A DNA stretch of 64,000 nt from Carbonatibacter sp965199245 (GTDB lineage: Bacteria; Pseudomonadota; Alphaproteobacteria; Kiloniellales; Kiloniellaceae), in assembly GCA_965199245.1 (NCBI GenBank), contig CBDAQP010000003.1, forward strand, positions 372,001 through 436,000, written 5' to 3'. Every line of letters begins with the position of its first letter. Position 1 is the stretch's first letter. Both the position numbers and the translations under genes were made by a program. The notes beneath the pieces were generated by a model. The model saw only the letters and a program-made list of their open reading frames with translations. It searched no databases and had not been told where the DNA came from. This document shows, piece by piece, positions 1 to 8,135 of the stretch.

Positions 1-2
1 GG

Positions 3-542
3 TGGCAACCGCTGGGACGTGAGGACTGGCAAAGTCTGGGTCGTCCGCAGACGGTGCCTGTGGACAGGGCGCAGGCCGCCCTGGGCCGCCCGACGGCGAG
101 TGTGCAGGAGGTCAGGACGGTTCTGGAGGGTCTGTTCGGGGGTGAGGAGAAGATCTACCGTTTGCCGGATGGGGGGTCTGTGGTGATGACTGCAAAATCG
201 CTGGCCGGGCATCTCGACGGGCCAAAGTTGACTCGCGGGATTTTTTTGCCGCTGTTGCCGGAGATTCTGGCCGATCCCTTCGAGATATGGGTCAGTGCGG
301 AACGTGAGGTTCTCAGTGGCAAGGTGGCGATCAGGAAACGGGTGATCAAGGTGATTGACACAGGCGAGCAGAGCAAAAGCGCAAAGGGCGGGCGGCGGTT
401 TATGGTGGTTCTGAATGTCAACAAGGGCTTTTTTACAGGCTGGACGTTTTTTCCCATAAAGAATGACAGTAGTGTCAATAAAAAGAGATCGGGTTTTTTG
501 GTCTACGCCCGTCCGGAGGACGAAAAACAAGACCCCTTATGA
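3..542 (+). CDS. Phage PBECR2-type nuclease-domain protein, 5' end outside window
   Basis: The frame is open from base 3, so the gene starts before the window; the GTG at 54 is only an internal codon. The conserved block begins near KIYRLPDGGSV and runs through FLPLLPEIL, a basic RKRVIKV strand and GWTFFP. This resembles the PBECR2 (phage Barnase-EndoU-ColicinE5/D-RelE-like nuclease) domain found at or after the minor head protein in Mu-like phages. It is followed by a terminator and then a Mu gpI-like gene, which fits head-gene order. A second, diverged copy lies inverted at 3835-4192. The family assignment is from memory of the fold family; nuclease activity is inferred only. Confidence 0.6.
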   Translation, partial: WQPLGREDWQSLGRPQTVPVDRAQAALGRPTASVQEVRTVLEGLFGGEEKIYRLPDGGSVVMTAKSLAGHLDGPKLTRGIFLPLLPEILADPFEIWVSAEREVLSGKVAIRKRVIKVIDTGEQSKSAKGGRRFMVVLNVNKGFFTGWTFFPIKNDSSVNKKRSGFLVYARPEDEKQDPL

Positions 543-552
543 ATGTTTATCC

Positions 553-590
553 AAAGACCCCTTTGAATGTTTATCCAAAGGGGTCTTTTC
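553..590 (+). terminator. Rho-independent terminator after PBECR2 gene
   Basis: A perfect 13-bp stem (AAAGACCCCTTTG at 553-565 pairing with 576-588) has a 10-base loop and ends in a short T run. It starts 10 bases after the stop codon at 542. Part of the stem is embedded in a direct repeat of the motif GAATGTTTATCCAAAG. Confidence 0.85.
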
Positions 591-626
591 GATAGAGTAT
601 GAACCAAGTGTCTGGACTGCCCGCCC

Positions 627-668
627 GCGAGGTGTTGACGCGGACACTCGCGACACCTCGCTTCGAGG
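627..668 (+). promoter_or_regulatory. Two competing hairpins, candidate attenuator
   Basis: GCGAGGTGT (627-635) can pair with ACACCTCGC (653-661). Alternatively CCTCG (656-660) pairs with CGAGG (664-668), followed at once by TTTTACTTTT, which looks like an intrinsic terminator. The two structures share bases 656-660 and cannot coexist. The same arrangement is kept on the minus strand at about 3727-3768 in the inverted copy. Confidence 0.35.
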
Positions 669-955
669 TTTTACTTTTGCGCGGCCTGTTTTCAAAGTCA
701 AGCCCCCCTCGCCCTTTTTTTCGGGTTTTTTTGCCCTTTTTTGCCCGCAGGGTGAGTGTGGGGGTGCACCCTGTTTGAAAATCCCGCCGTTAAAGGGGTC
801 TTAAAGGGGTAAGGATTGGCGTTTTTTCAAAACAGCCCCCATGGGCCATGGGGCAGGCTTGCGCGTCTGTGCGGGCGAATTTCGGGGTTTGTTTTTTCCG
901 GGTGAGTCCGCGCGTCCTGAAGACCACGGAGAATTATTTTTTTGTGGCCCTGTGC

Positions 956-981
956 CAATGTTGTTGTTGAGGACAACATTG
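956..981 (+). promoter_or_regulatory. Conserved stem-loop before gpI start
   Basis: CAATGTTGT (956-964) and ACAACATTG (973-981) form a perfect 9-bp stem with an 8-base loop, ending 8 bases before the ATG at 990. The identical stem-loop precedes the other gpI copy at 3381-3406 on the minus strand. Its closeness to the start codon suggests control of translation, but no ribosome-binding motif is obvious inside it. Confidence 0.4.
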
Positions 982-989
982 CACGGAAA

Positions 990-2213
990 ATGACCATGCA
1001 CAAGAGAATAAAAATTGCCCGCACGGGCCGCTTTACGGATATGCGCGGGACGGAAGTCACCTTTGATCGGGACTTTCTGCAATCGCTGGCCGACAGTTAC
1101 GATCCGAAGACCCGGCACTGCCCCCTGGTCAAGGGTCACCCCCGCGTGGAAGACCCCGCCTATGGCTGGGTGGATAGCCTCGAATGCGCCGATGACGGGC
1201 TTTACGCCCTTGTCAGCCAGGTTGATCCGGCCTTCGAGCAGGAGGTGCGCGACGGACGCTATAAATACCTCTCCCCTGAAATCTACACCGCCGCCGCCCC
1301 GGGCAATCCCGATGCACAAAAGCGGCCCTACCTGAAACACGTCGGCTTTCTGGGGGCGGTGCAGCCTGCGATTGACGGTCTGGGGGCGGTGTCGCTGGCC
1401 GATCGGGCGACAGACCCGGACTCCGAAGGAATGCTGGTCGGGGAACTGGTGTCCCTGGCCGATGCGGGTGCGCTGGAGGGCTGGATGATTTCGGGTCTGG
1501 GGCGCGCCCTGGTGCGTGTGGCGGGGCTGATGCGCTCTGTTGTGCCGACGGACAGGGATACGGCGGCACTGACTGAGCTGGAGCAGGTTGGTCTGGGTCT
1601 GGTGCAGGATGGCGCGGTGCAGGACGAGCGCGCCTGGCAGGAGTCACAAACCGCGCAGGAGTCAGAGGCTCTGTCCCTTGCGGGGGCGCGGGAGAGCACA
1701 GGGAATTTGGAGAGTACAGGAAATTCACAGACCCCGACAGAAAAGGAGACCGGGACGATGGAGAAGGACGACATTCAGGAGGCGCGGGCGGCTCTGGAGG
1801 CCGAACGGGCCAGCTTTGCACAGGAGCAGGCGACGTTTCGCAAGGCCCGGCAGGCGGTGCGGATCGAGGCGCTGGAACGCGCGGGCAAGATTGTTCCGGG
1901 CCAGCGTGACCTGGTGGTGTCGCTGGCAGCGGCTTTCGCAAAACCATCCGTATCCGTCGTCAGGGCCGCCCCGACGCTCACAGCGGCAGACAGCTTGACC
2001 TCCGGTGCCCCGCCGTGGGCAATCTCGATCCGCTCATCCTTTTTTGCCGCCAGCTCCATCGATACGCCGATCAGCGCATCGCTGGTCGCAGAGGCCGCCT
2101 CGACCTTGCGCCGCGCGGTGATCTTGACGATCTGGTGCGCGGAAATTGCACCGCCCGCCGTGTGGGTCAGAATATTTTTCGGGTTCATTGGCCCTGCTCC
2201 TTCTGCTCTGTGA
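990..2213 (+). pseudogene. Mu gpI-like protease/scaffold gene, chimeric 3' end
   Basis: The ATG at 990 begins MTMHKRIKIARTGRF, followed by the family-typical HCPLVKGHPRVEDPAYGW block, a KYLSPEIY motif and a later Glu/Arg-rich coiled-coil-like region (MEKDDIQEARAALEAE). This matches the Mu I protein, from which the head-maturation protease and scaffold derive. About 314 residues are homologous to the intact copy at 2185-3372. After base 1933 the reading frame runs antisense through the neighbouring DUF2190 fragment, so the last 90 or so residues are junk. I therefore call it a broken gene. A longer frame starts at 942 but would translate the stem-loop. Confidence 0.8.
1934..2188 (-). pseudogene. 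DUF2190 capsid-cement-like protein, 3' truncated
   Basis: Starting at ATG 2188 the minus strand encodes MNPKNILTHTAGGAIS, then a small beta-rich domain ending near GAALTTDTDGFAK. This resembles DUF2190 head-decoration proteins of Mu-like phages. The start overlaps the gpI stop by 4 bases (ATGA), as in an intact phage operon. Homology is lost at 1934, where the inverted copy of gpI begins, so the C-terminal third is missing. The frame continues to 1775 only as gpI antisense. Confidence 0.6.
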
Positions 2214-3372
2214 GATCAAAAACCGCTTGCTCATAAGACAACGTCTGCCCCTGATCGGCTGCCGCCTTGACCCGGGCCTGCGCCGCAGACACCACGCCCT
2301 CGGGGCTGTCCAGATCAAGGGATGACCCGGGTCCCGCCGGGGCCGCCTCTGCAAAAGAGACCTGCGCGGGCAAAGACTCCAGCAAGGCAAAGAACGCATC
2401 CTCTGCCGATTGGCTGCGCGTCACACCGCCCTCGGCGAGGGAGACAACCTCTTCACCCGCAGGCAAGGCCGCTGCCAGCGACACCACCAGGTCACGCTGG
2501 CCCGGAACAATCTTGCCCGCGCGTTCCAGCGCCTCGATCCGCACCGCCTGCCGCGCCTTGCGGAATGTGGCCTGCTCCTGTGCAAAGCTGGCCCGTTCGG
2601 CCTCCAGAGCCGCCCGCGCCTCTTGAATGTCATCCTTCTCCATCGTCCCGGTCTCCTTTTCTGTCGGGGTGTGATTCCTTGTGCTCTCCCCCGCAAGGGA
2701 AAGAGCCTCTGACTCCTGCGCGGCCCGTGACTCCTGCCAGTCGCGTTCCCCCTGCGCCGCGCCGTCCTCAACCAGACCCAGACCAATTTGTTCCAGTTCA
2801 GTCAGCGGCGCCGTATCCCTGTCCGTCGGCACAACAGAGCGCATCAAGCCCGCCACACGCACCAGGGCGCGCCCCAGACCCGAAATCATCCAGCCGTCCA
2901 GCGCACCCGCATCGGCCAGAGACACCAGTTCCCCGACCAGCATTCCTTCGGAGGCCCGATCGGCCAGAGACACCGCCCCCAGCCCGTCAATCGCAGGCTG
3001 CACCGCCCCCAGAAAGCCGATATGTTTGAGGTAGGGCCGCTTTTGTTCGTCGGGGTTGCCCGGTGCGGCGGCGGTGTAGATTTCGGGGGAAAGATATTTG
3101 TATCGCCCGTCGCGCACCTCCTGTGCAAAGGCCGGGTCGACCTGGCTGACAAAGGCATAAAGGCCGTCATCGTCGCATTCCAGACGCTCCACCCAGCCAT
3201 AGGCGGGGTCTTCCACGCGCGGATGACCCTTGACCAACGGGCAATGCCGGGTCTTCGGATCGTAGCTCGCCGCCAGCGATTTCAGAAAGTCCCGGTCAAA
3301 GGTGACGGTCTGTCCGCGCATATCCGTAAAGCGACCCGTGCGGGCAATTTTTATTCTCTTGTGCATGGTCAT
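2185..3372 (-). CDS. Mu gpI-like phage protease/scaffold protein, intact copy
   Basis: This 395-residue protein starts at ATG 3372 (MTMHKRIKIARTGRF). It carries the same HCPLVKGHPRVEDPAYGW and KYLSPEIY blocks as the copy at 990. It continues past the point where that copy breaks with a tail rich in Ala/Glu/Asp and ends at 2185, overlapping the DUF2190 start by 4 bases. In Mu the I product is a self-cleaving head protease whose C-terminal part acts as scaffold. The two copies differ at many positions, including several small indels around the variable region (residues 150-260), so they are separate lineages rather than a recent duplication. Confidence 0.8.
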   Translation of the reverse strand: MTMHKRIKIARTGRFTDMRGQTVTFDRDFLKSLAASYDPKTRHCPLVKGHPRVEDPAYGWVERLECDDDGLYAFVSQVDPAFAQEVRDGRYKYLSPEIYTAAAPGNPDEQKRPYLKHIGFLGAVQPAIDGLGAVSLADRASEGMLVGELVSLADAGALDGWMISGLGRALVRVAGLMRSVVPTDRDTAPLTELEQIGLGLVEDGAAQGERDWQESRAAQESEALSLAGESTRNHTPTEKETGTMEKDDIQEARAALEAERASFAQEQATFRKARQAVRIEALERAGKIVPGQRDLVVSLAAALPAGEEVVSLAEGGVTRSQSAEDAFFALLESLPAQVSFAEAAPAGPGSSLDLDSPEGVVSAAQARVKAAADQGQTLSYEQAVFDLTEQKEQGQ

Positions 3373-3834
3373 TTTCCGTGCAATGTTGTCCTCAACAACA
3401 ACATTGGCACAGGCCCACAAAAAAATAATTCTCCGTGGTCTTCAGGACGTGCGGACTCACCCGGAAAACACAAACCCCGAAATTCGCCCGCACAGACGCG
3501 CAAGCCTGCCCCATGGCCCATGGGGGCTGTTTTGAAAAAACGCCAATCCTTACCCCTTTAAGACCCCTTTAACGGCGGGATTTTCAAACAGGGTGCACCC
3601 CCACACTCACCCTGCGACCAAAAAAGAGCAAAAAAACCCGAAAAAAGGGGCATCATTTTGTTGACGGCACCACAGGCGACCCGAAACAGAAGACTTGACA
3701 TCACACCCGATCCGCGCAAAAGTAAAACCTCGAAGCGAGGTGTCGCGAGTGTCCGCGTCAACACCTCGCGGGCCGCTGGCTGGACACTCGGCTATAGCGT
3801 GGAAACGAAAATCCCCCTGATCCAGGGGGATTTT
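3373..3834 (-). other. Gene-free spacer of right arm
   Basis: This is the mirror of 543-989. It holds the stem-loop CAATGTTGT/ACAACATTG at 3381-3406, the competing hairpins near 3727-3768 and the terminator at 3807-3835. About 70 bases around 3640-3710 have no match in the left arm. No coding capacity is evident. Confidence 0.55.
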
Positions 3835-3835
3835 C
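3807..3835 (-). terminator. Rho-independent terminator after right-arm PBECR2 gene
   Basis: A perfect 13-bp stem (GAAAATCCCCCTG with its complement) has a 3-base loop and A/T-rich flanks that give a T run on either strand. It directly abuts the stop codon of the minus-strand gene. Its sequence is unrelated to the terminator at 553-590 although the position is equivalent. Confidence 0.85.
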
Positions 3836-4192
3836 TATTGCGTCCCCTCCGGGCGCGACCAGGTCAACAGCCCCCGTCTTTCATTATTCAGTGTCTTCTC
3901 TCTCTTGACCGGAAAGAACGTCCAGCCTGTAAAAAAGCCCTTGTTGACATTCAGAACCACCATAAACCGCCGCCCGCCTTTTGCGCTTTTGCTCTGCGCG
4001 CCTGTGTCAATCACCTTGATCACCCGTTTCCTGATCGCCACCTTGCCACTGAGAACCTCACGTTCCGCACTGACCCATATCTCGTAAGGGTCGTCCAGAA
4101 TCTCCGGCAACAGCGGCAAAAAAATCCCCCGGTTCAGTTTTGGCCCGTCAAGATGCCCGGCCAGCGACTTCGCAGTCATCACCACAGACCCA
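3835..4192 (-). pseudogene. PBECR2-type nuclease-domain gene, 5' truncated by IS3 remnant
   Basis: From about 4192 down to the TAG at 3835 the minus strand encodes GGSVVMTAKSLAGHL, FLPLLPEIL, RKRVIKV and GWTFFP. These are collinear with the protein at 3-542 and differ at scattered positions. Upstream of 4192 the frame runs into antisense of an IS3-type transposase, so the original N-terminus and start are gone. The C-terminal tail (LLTWSRPEGTQ) also differs from the left copy. Confidence 0.7.
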
Positions 4193-4679
4193 CCGTCGAC
4201 ATCACTTATATCGCCGTACAGCGTGGCTTTCTGTATCTGGTGGCGATCCTGGGCCAGTCGGCATGTTCTCTCATGGCGGCTGTCCAACAGCATGGAGGCA
4301 TCCTTCTGCCTTGAGGCATGGGAAGAGGCTTTGCAGAAGTATGACAAGCCCGAGATATTCAATAGCGATCAGGGCAGCCAATTCACCAGCCAGGACTTCA
4401 CTGGTCTGCTGAAGGATCATGACATCCGCATCTCATGGCCGAGGGTGCTGGATGGATAACATCTTCATCGAAAGGCTCTGGCGTAGCCTGAAATATGAAG
4501 CGGTCGACCTGCATGAATTGGATAACGGCTTCACAGCCCGCAGTGTCATCAAGGATTGGTTCGATTTCTATAATCGTCACCGCCCCCATTCAGCACTTGA
4601 CGGACAGACACCCCGGGAGGCTTATTGGAACCGCCCACCGGGGCATGCCCCGCTGATGGATGTAATACCAACTAAATAA
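4192..4679 (+). pseudogene. IS3-family transposase OrfB remnant, two frameshifts
   Basis: The three frames read in turn VDITYIAVQRGFLYLVAIL, then WASRHVLSWRLSNSMEASFC through DQGSQFTSQDF, then GRGCWMDNIFIERLWRSLK to RPHSALDGQTPREAYW. This is the C-terminal half of an IS3-type DDE integrase, with the D in VDITY, the D in NSDQGSQF and the E in FIERLWR visible. Small deletions near 4255 and 4433 break the frame. The N-terminal half and OrfA are absent, and the 3' end runs into the IS630 left terminal repeat. Confidence 0.85.
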
Positions 4680-5931
4680 AATAAAGACTCTCTGGGCCTG
4701 GCGCATGAGCAGATTCTGTGATTCAAGGAAGGACACTTTATTGGAGGTTTGTCATGGGTCAGCCCCTTCCCCTGCGTCAGGATTATGACGCATCCAGTCC
4801 TCGCCGCCTTCTCAACAGATTCGAACCGGATGCGCCGCTTGCTTGCCCTTGCGGTCATCTCTGATGGCGGCAGTCGCAGTGAAGCCGCGCAAGTCGGCGG
4901 CGTTGGTCGTCAAATTGTTCGTGACCGGGTGTTGCGTTTCAATGCAGAAGGTCCAGACGGTCTTTTGCAGCGGTCGAGAAGCGGGCGATCGGCCAGGTTT
5001 AATGAGGCCCGGCTTGCTGCCTTGATTGCCCGCGTTGAAACAGGGCCATGGCCTGCTATCGATGGTGCGCTGGCGACTTCTGGATCTGGCGCAGTGGTTA
5101 TGGGAGGACGATCGCCTCAGCATCAGCGAAAGTTGCCTGAGTGCCACCTTGCGCAAACACGGATACGGAAAACTGACGGCGCGCCCGCGTCATCATGGCC
5201 GGAACGGGCATGCGATTGACGCATTTAAAAAAACTTCCCCGCCGAAATAGCACGCCTGCACACCAGAATTGATCCGACTGTCCCGCTGGACATCCGGTGG
5301 CAGGATGAGGCGCGTGTTGGCCAGAAGAACAATATGTTGGGCCAAACAGGGCACACGGCCTGTGGCACCAAAAAACCAGCGCACAAAATCCGCCTGGATA
5401 TTCGGGGCGATCTGCCCCGCCCGGGGTGGCCGCGCTTGTCCTGCCGCGCTGTGATACACGCGGGATGCAATGGCACCTGGAAGAAATATCGTCACAGGTC
5501 GAACCCGGTTCACATGCTGTCATTATCCTTGACAAGGCGGGCTGGCACACCACCGGCAAACTGGATATCCCCGACAATATCACCCTGTTGCCGTTGCCGC
5601 CACGCAGCCCGGCCCCGGTCGAAAATGTTTGGCAATATTTGCGACAAAACCGGCTGTCAAACCGCGTCTTTGACAATCAGAACCAGATCGTTTCCCTCTG
5701 TTGTGACGCATGGAAAAACCTCACCGAAAGACCATGGAAAATCATGTCCATTGGATACAGAAAATGGGCACATGGGTTCTGACTTTCAGGAAATGGTATA
5801 AATAAGGCAGCAGCATGATCAACCGGAATACACCTTAATTATGCTGCCGAATTGTCCAGGAAACTGGGATCAGCTTAGAACTTGCTCACGCGCCAGATCC
5901 AGCAAGTCTTTATTTTATGCAGTTGGTATTA
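4663..5931 (+). mobile_element. IS630-family element with 48-bp terminal inverted repeats
   Basis: The ends 4663-4710 and 5884-5931 are imperfect inverted repeats matching at 41 of 48 positions by my alignment, both starting TAATACCAACT. A TA at each outer end fits the TA target duplication of IS630/Tc1-mariner elements. The element is about 1.27 kb, the usual size for this family, and encloses a decayed transposase. It sits in the 3' end of the IS3 remnant and just upstream of a truncated antitoxin gene. Confidence 0.85.
4754..5782 (+). pseudogene. IS630-family transposase, multiple frameshifts
   Basis: The start MGQPLPLRQDYDAS (4754) is followed in shifted frames by GGSRSEAAQVGGVGRQIVRD, DLAQWLWEDDRLSISES, ARPRHHGRNGHAIDAF, DIRWQDEARVGQKN, TKSAWIFGAICPA, VIILDKAGWHTTGKL and LSNRVFDNQNQIV, ending KWAHGF. 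Together these are the HTH and DDE domains of an IS630 transposase. The DDE aspartates in WQDEAR and LDKAGWH survive, but at least four frame changes occur between 4790 and 5430. The catalytic core therefore cannot be made as one chain. Confidence 0.9.
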
Positions 5932-5990
5932 TCTGATCGCGCTGAACGTGACGACTGAGCTCCGGCACTATCCGTGCATTTTTCAATATT

Positions 5991-6539
5991 ATGGAGCAGT
6001 GGAAAATCCACGATGACGCGGCCAGGCAATTGCTCTGTGGGGTGTCCAATGGGGCATTCTACGCTTTGAAAAAGGGTGGAGATCGGGTGCTGGACGAAGA
6101 CAAGCTGCGTCGAATCTCCTATCTGGTCGGTATCTTCAAAGCCTTGAACATCATCTATAGCCAGGAGCTTGCCGATAAATGGATGCAGCTTCCCAACACA
6201 AACCGGATCTTTGGCGGGATGAGCTCGACCGACTATTTAATCCATGGCGGGCTTCCGGCTTTCGCAACGCTCAGGAAACTTCTTGATGCCCGGCGGGGGG
6301 GCCAGGGAGATAACAAATGGCGCGTCACAGACGGAAGCGAGCAATTTAGTGCAGTGATTGAAGATACCGCCTTCCTCAACAAGATTGCGAATGATGAGAT
6401 TGCTTTTTCAAAGGGCGATTATTTGCGCTGCACAGTGCGGGAACGGCAATTCAGATCATCCAAAGGATTGAAGATGGAGCGATCTATCATTGAAGTGCTG
6501 GAACACAAATTCGCACCCCAACAATTACGCCTGATATAG
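5991..6539 (+). CDS. MbcA/ParS/Xre-type antitoxin with extra C-terminal domain, probably 5' truncated
   Basis: Residues 1-105 match the C-terminal part of Xre/MbcA/ParS antitoxins: a remnant HTH (ARQLLCGVSNGAFYAL), then RISYLVGIFKALNIIYS, a PNTNRIFGG motif, and a DYLIHGGLPA...LLDARRGG end. These antitoxins normally neutralise RES-domain toxins encoded next to them; none is present. After DARRGG about 78 residues follow (SKGDYLRCTV, then VRERQF) that are not part of the usual antitoxin, which normally stops here. The frame is open back to 5952, and the IS630 end lies only 20 bases further, so the original N-terminus was probably lost. The ATG at 5991 is the first available standard start. Confidence 0.65.
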   Translation: MEQWKIHDDAARQLLCGVSNGAFYALKKGGDRVLDEDKLRRISYLVGIFKALNIIYSQELADKWMQLPNTNRIFGGMSSTDYLIHGGLPAFATLRKLLDARRGGQGDNKWRVTDGSEQFSAVIEDTAFLNKIANDEIAFSKGDYLRCTVRERQFRSSKGLKMERSIIEVLEHKFAPQQLRLI

Positions 6540-6540
6540 C

Positions 6541-7689
6541 CTAGAATATCAGTTGATAGCGCGTTCCCCGCCCTGCCCCCAGCCGTTGAATAATGCCCGC
6601 ATCCACCAAAGAGCGCAGGGCGTTTTGCACCGTGCGGCGCACAAGCCCTGTATCTGCCATCAATTCCGCAGGGGTGAGGCGGCGTTCCGGCGCGGAGCGG
6701 AAGCAGGCTAGAACCTTTGTTGCGCTTTCCGAGAGGCGTTGCAGGGCGTTGTAGCGTTCCCGCAAAACAGATATATCGCCCAAGGCCTGATCCATAATTT
6801 TGAGAAAGAACCAGCTTAACGGCTCAAGCTGATAGTCTGCCGGATTGCTTTTGTAATGACCGCCGGAGCCTTGCTGCAATGTGCTGTAATAAAGAGGCCT
6901 GTGCCGTTCAATCTGCCGGTCAACAGAAATGTAGCGTATAATTCCCTGCAAGGCAGGATCATCCCCGTGCATAAGGGCCAGCAGGAACAAGGCGCGGCCC
7001 AAACGGCCATTCCCATCCTGAAACGGGTGAATTGCCAAAAAGCGAAAGACAAATTCACTGGCAACCAAGAGCGGCCACGGATGCGCTTTGATGGTCTTGT
7101 TATACCACGCCACCAATTCCTGCATGGCCGTATCCGTTTGCGGCCCCGCCGGTGTTGGATCGAGCACAACGCGCTGTTCGCCTGTATCGTGATTAACGGA
7201 AACAACCTTATTGGGACTGATCTTGTATCGCCCTGCATAGCGTTCCGCCGCCGGATAATGGCGCAGCAATTCTTTATGCAATCCGCAGATGATTGTTTCC
7301 GTCAGGGGGAACATCTCATCGGCCTGCACATAGACCAATGACAGCAATTCCCGACAGCCAACCACCTCTTCAATGCTGCGTTCCCGATCCTTGGACAGCT
7401 TATCAATGATAGTCGTTTTCTTGGCCTCAAACGCCGAAGGGTGGCCACCTTCTGAAAGCGTTGTATCCACCCATTCAATTTCTGCATCGGTCAGCACGGC
7501 ATTTTCAATCCGCGTGGATGCGCCAATGGTGCTAATCATGGCCCATCGGTGTAACCAGTCCCGTTCATCTTCAGGACAGGCCGCAACCTCTTGCACCAGC
7601 TTTTCCAATTCTGATTGGGTTTTCTTCAATGCCATTTCCAGCTTTGTGCTAGGCTGGAACGAGAGAGACTGTTTTACTTCATCGTACAT
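6541..7689 (-). CDS. Fic family protein, class II (N-terminal inhibitory motif)
   Basis: This 382-residue protein has the full Fic active-site motif HPFQDGNGRLGR at residues 221-232; the His is the catalytic base for transferring AMP from ATP to a protein hydroxyl. The inhibitory helix motif [ST]xxxE[GN] appears as STRIEN (58-63), placing it in class II, where the helix lies N-terminal in the same chain. The last 60 or so residues (LTPAELMADTGLVRRTVQNAL) form a winged-helix domain, often linked to autoregulation or partner recognition. It converges with the antitoxin gene across a 1-base gap. Targets are unknown. Confidence 0.9.
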   Translation of the reverse strand: MYDEVKQSLSFQPSTKLEMALKKTQSELEKLVQEVAACPEDERDWLHRWAMISTIGASTRIENAVLTDAEIEWVDTTLSEGGHPSAFEAKKTTIIDKLSKDRERSIEEVVGCRELLSLVYVQADEMFPLTETIICGLHKELLRHYPAAERYAGRYKISPNKVVSVNHDTGEQRVVLDPTPAGPQTDTAMQELVAWYNKTIKAHPWPLLVASEFVFRFLAIHPFQDGNGRLGRALFLLALMHGDDPALQGIIRYISVDRQIERHRPLYYSTLQQGSGGHYKSNPADYQLEPLSWFFLKIMDQALGDISVLRERYNALQRLSESATKVLACFRSAPERRLTPAELMADTGLVRRTVQNALRSLVDAGIIQRLGAGRGTRYQLIF

Positions 7690-7706
7690 CTCACCATATT
7701 ATCAAT

Positions 7707-7744
7707 AAATGCACCATTCATCAAGTGTGCAATAAGGTGCATTT
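7707..7744 (-). promoter_or_regulatory. Candidate operator upstream of fic
   Basis: AAATGCACC (7707-7715) and GGTGCATTT (7736-7744) are perfect 9-bp inverted repeats with a 20-base spacer, beginning 17 bases upstream of the fic start. The core TGCACC also occurs in the operator-like array at 10788-10815. The winged-helix domain of the Fic protein is one possible binder. Confidence 0.45.
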
Positions 7745-8135
7745 AGGTACTTTTTCATCTGTATATAGTTAAACCCACGTTTGATTTTTATACAGGCCCG
7801 CCCTAGGCTGGGTCAGCTAATGGCCAGACGGGACAGGCTTGCGCGTCGTGTTGCTTTTATGTCCAATCTGGCGGCACTGATTTTGTGATCCCCGCTTTGC
7901 CAAGGCCATAGCAACCTTGATTGAGCGGCGACCTATCAGATCTGTTGCAAAAGCGCGGGGGGATTTCACGAAGATATTCCCTATTCTCGCCGACAGGTTC
8001 CGCGACACCCGATTAAAGAGAACTGGACAAGGCGACGACCCTCAAAACCCGCCCCCTCTGAACATCAAAGATGACTATATTTTGGCGCGATTTTTGCACT
8101 TTTTTCATTTCCACAAATGAAAGGACTTTGCCCCC
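7745..8135. other. Gene-free stretch between fic and EF-hand gene
   Basis: Roughly 390 bases without a convincing gene. A 63-codon minus-strand frame (7817-8008) has no recognisable motif. The AT-rich tract near 8080-8115 could hold the promoter of the EF-hand gene. The rest has no repeat or hairpin that I can support. Confidence 0.4.

Larger units (their letters stand above)
543..989 (+). other. Gene-free spacer between PBECR2 and gpI genes
   Basis: This 447-base stretch holds no credible gene. It contains the terminator at 553-590, a pair of mutually exclusive hairpins at 627-668, T-rich runs near 710-740, and a 9-bp stem-loop at 956-981 just before the gpI start. The same layout, apart from a different terminator sequence, occurs inverted at 3373-3834. 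Confidence 0.6.
168..4192. repeat. Large imperfect inverted duplication of a Mu-like head module
   Basis: The left arm (about 168-1933, genes on +) and right arm (2468 to about 4192, genes on -) carry the same genes in the same order but head to head. Between them lie the rest of the right-arm gpI and a truncated DUF2190. The arms share a long stretch ending GCAGCGGC at 1933, matched by 2468 on the other strand, and diverge at once on both sides. Protein-level differences and different terminators argue against a simple assembly fold-back. Confidence 0.85.

Noticed and set aside
801..1340. Long minus-strand frame opposite the left gpI gene
   Set aside because: It mirrors the codon pattern of the true phage gene on the other strand and has no recognisable motif.
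168..4192. Inverted phage arms as an assembly fold-back
   Set aside because: The arms differ at many bases, by indels and by their terminators, so they are not copies of one read. A chimeric join of two real loci cannot be fully excluded.
7817..8008. 63-codon minus-strand frame
   Set aside because: No motif, weak start context and no neighbour link; likely a chance frame.
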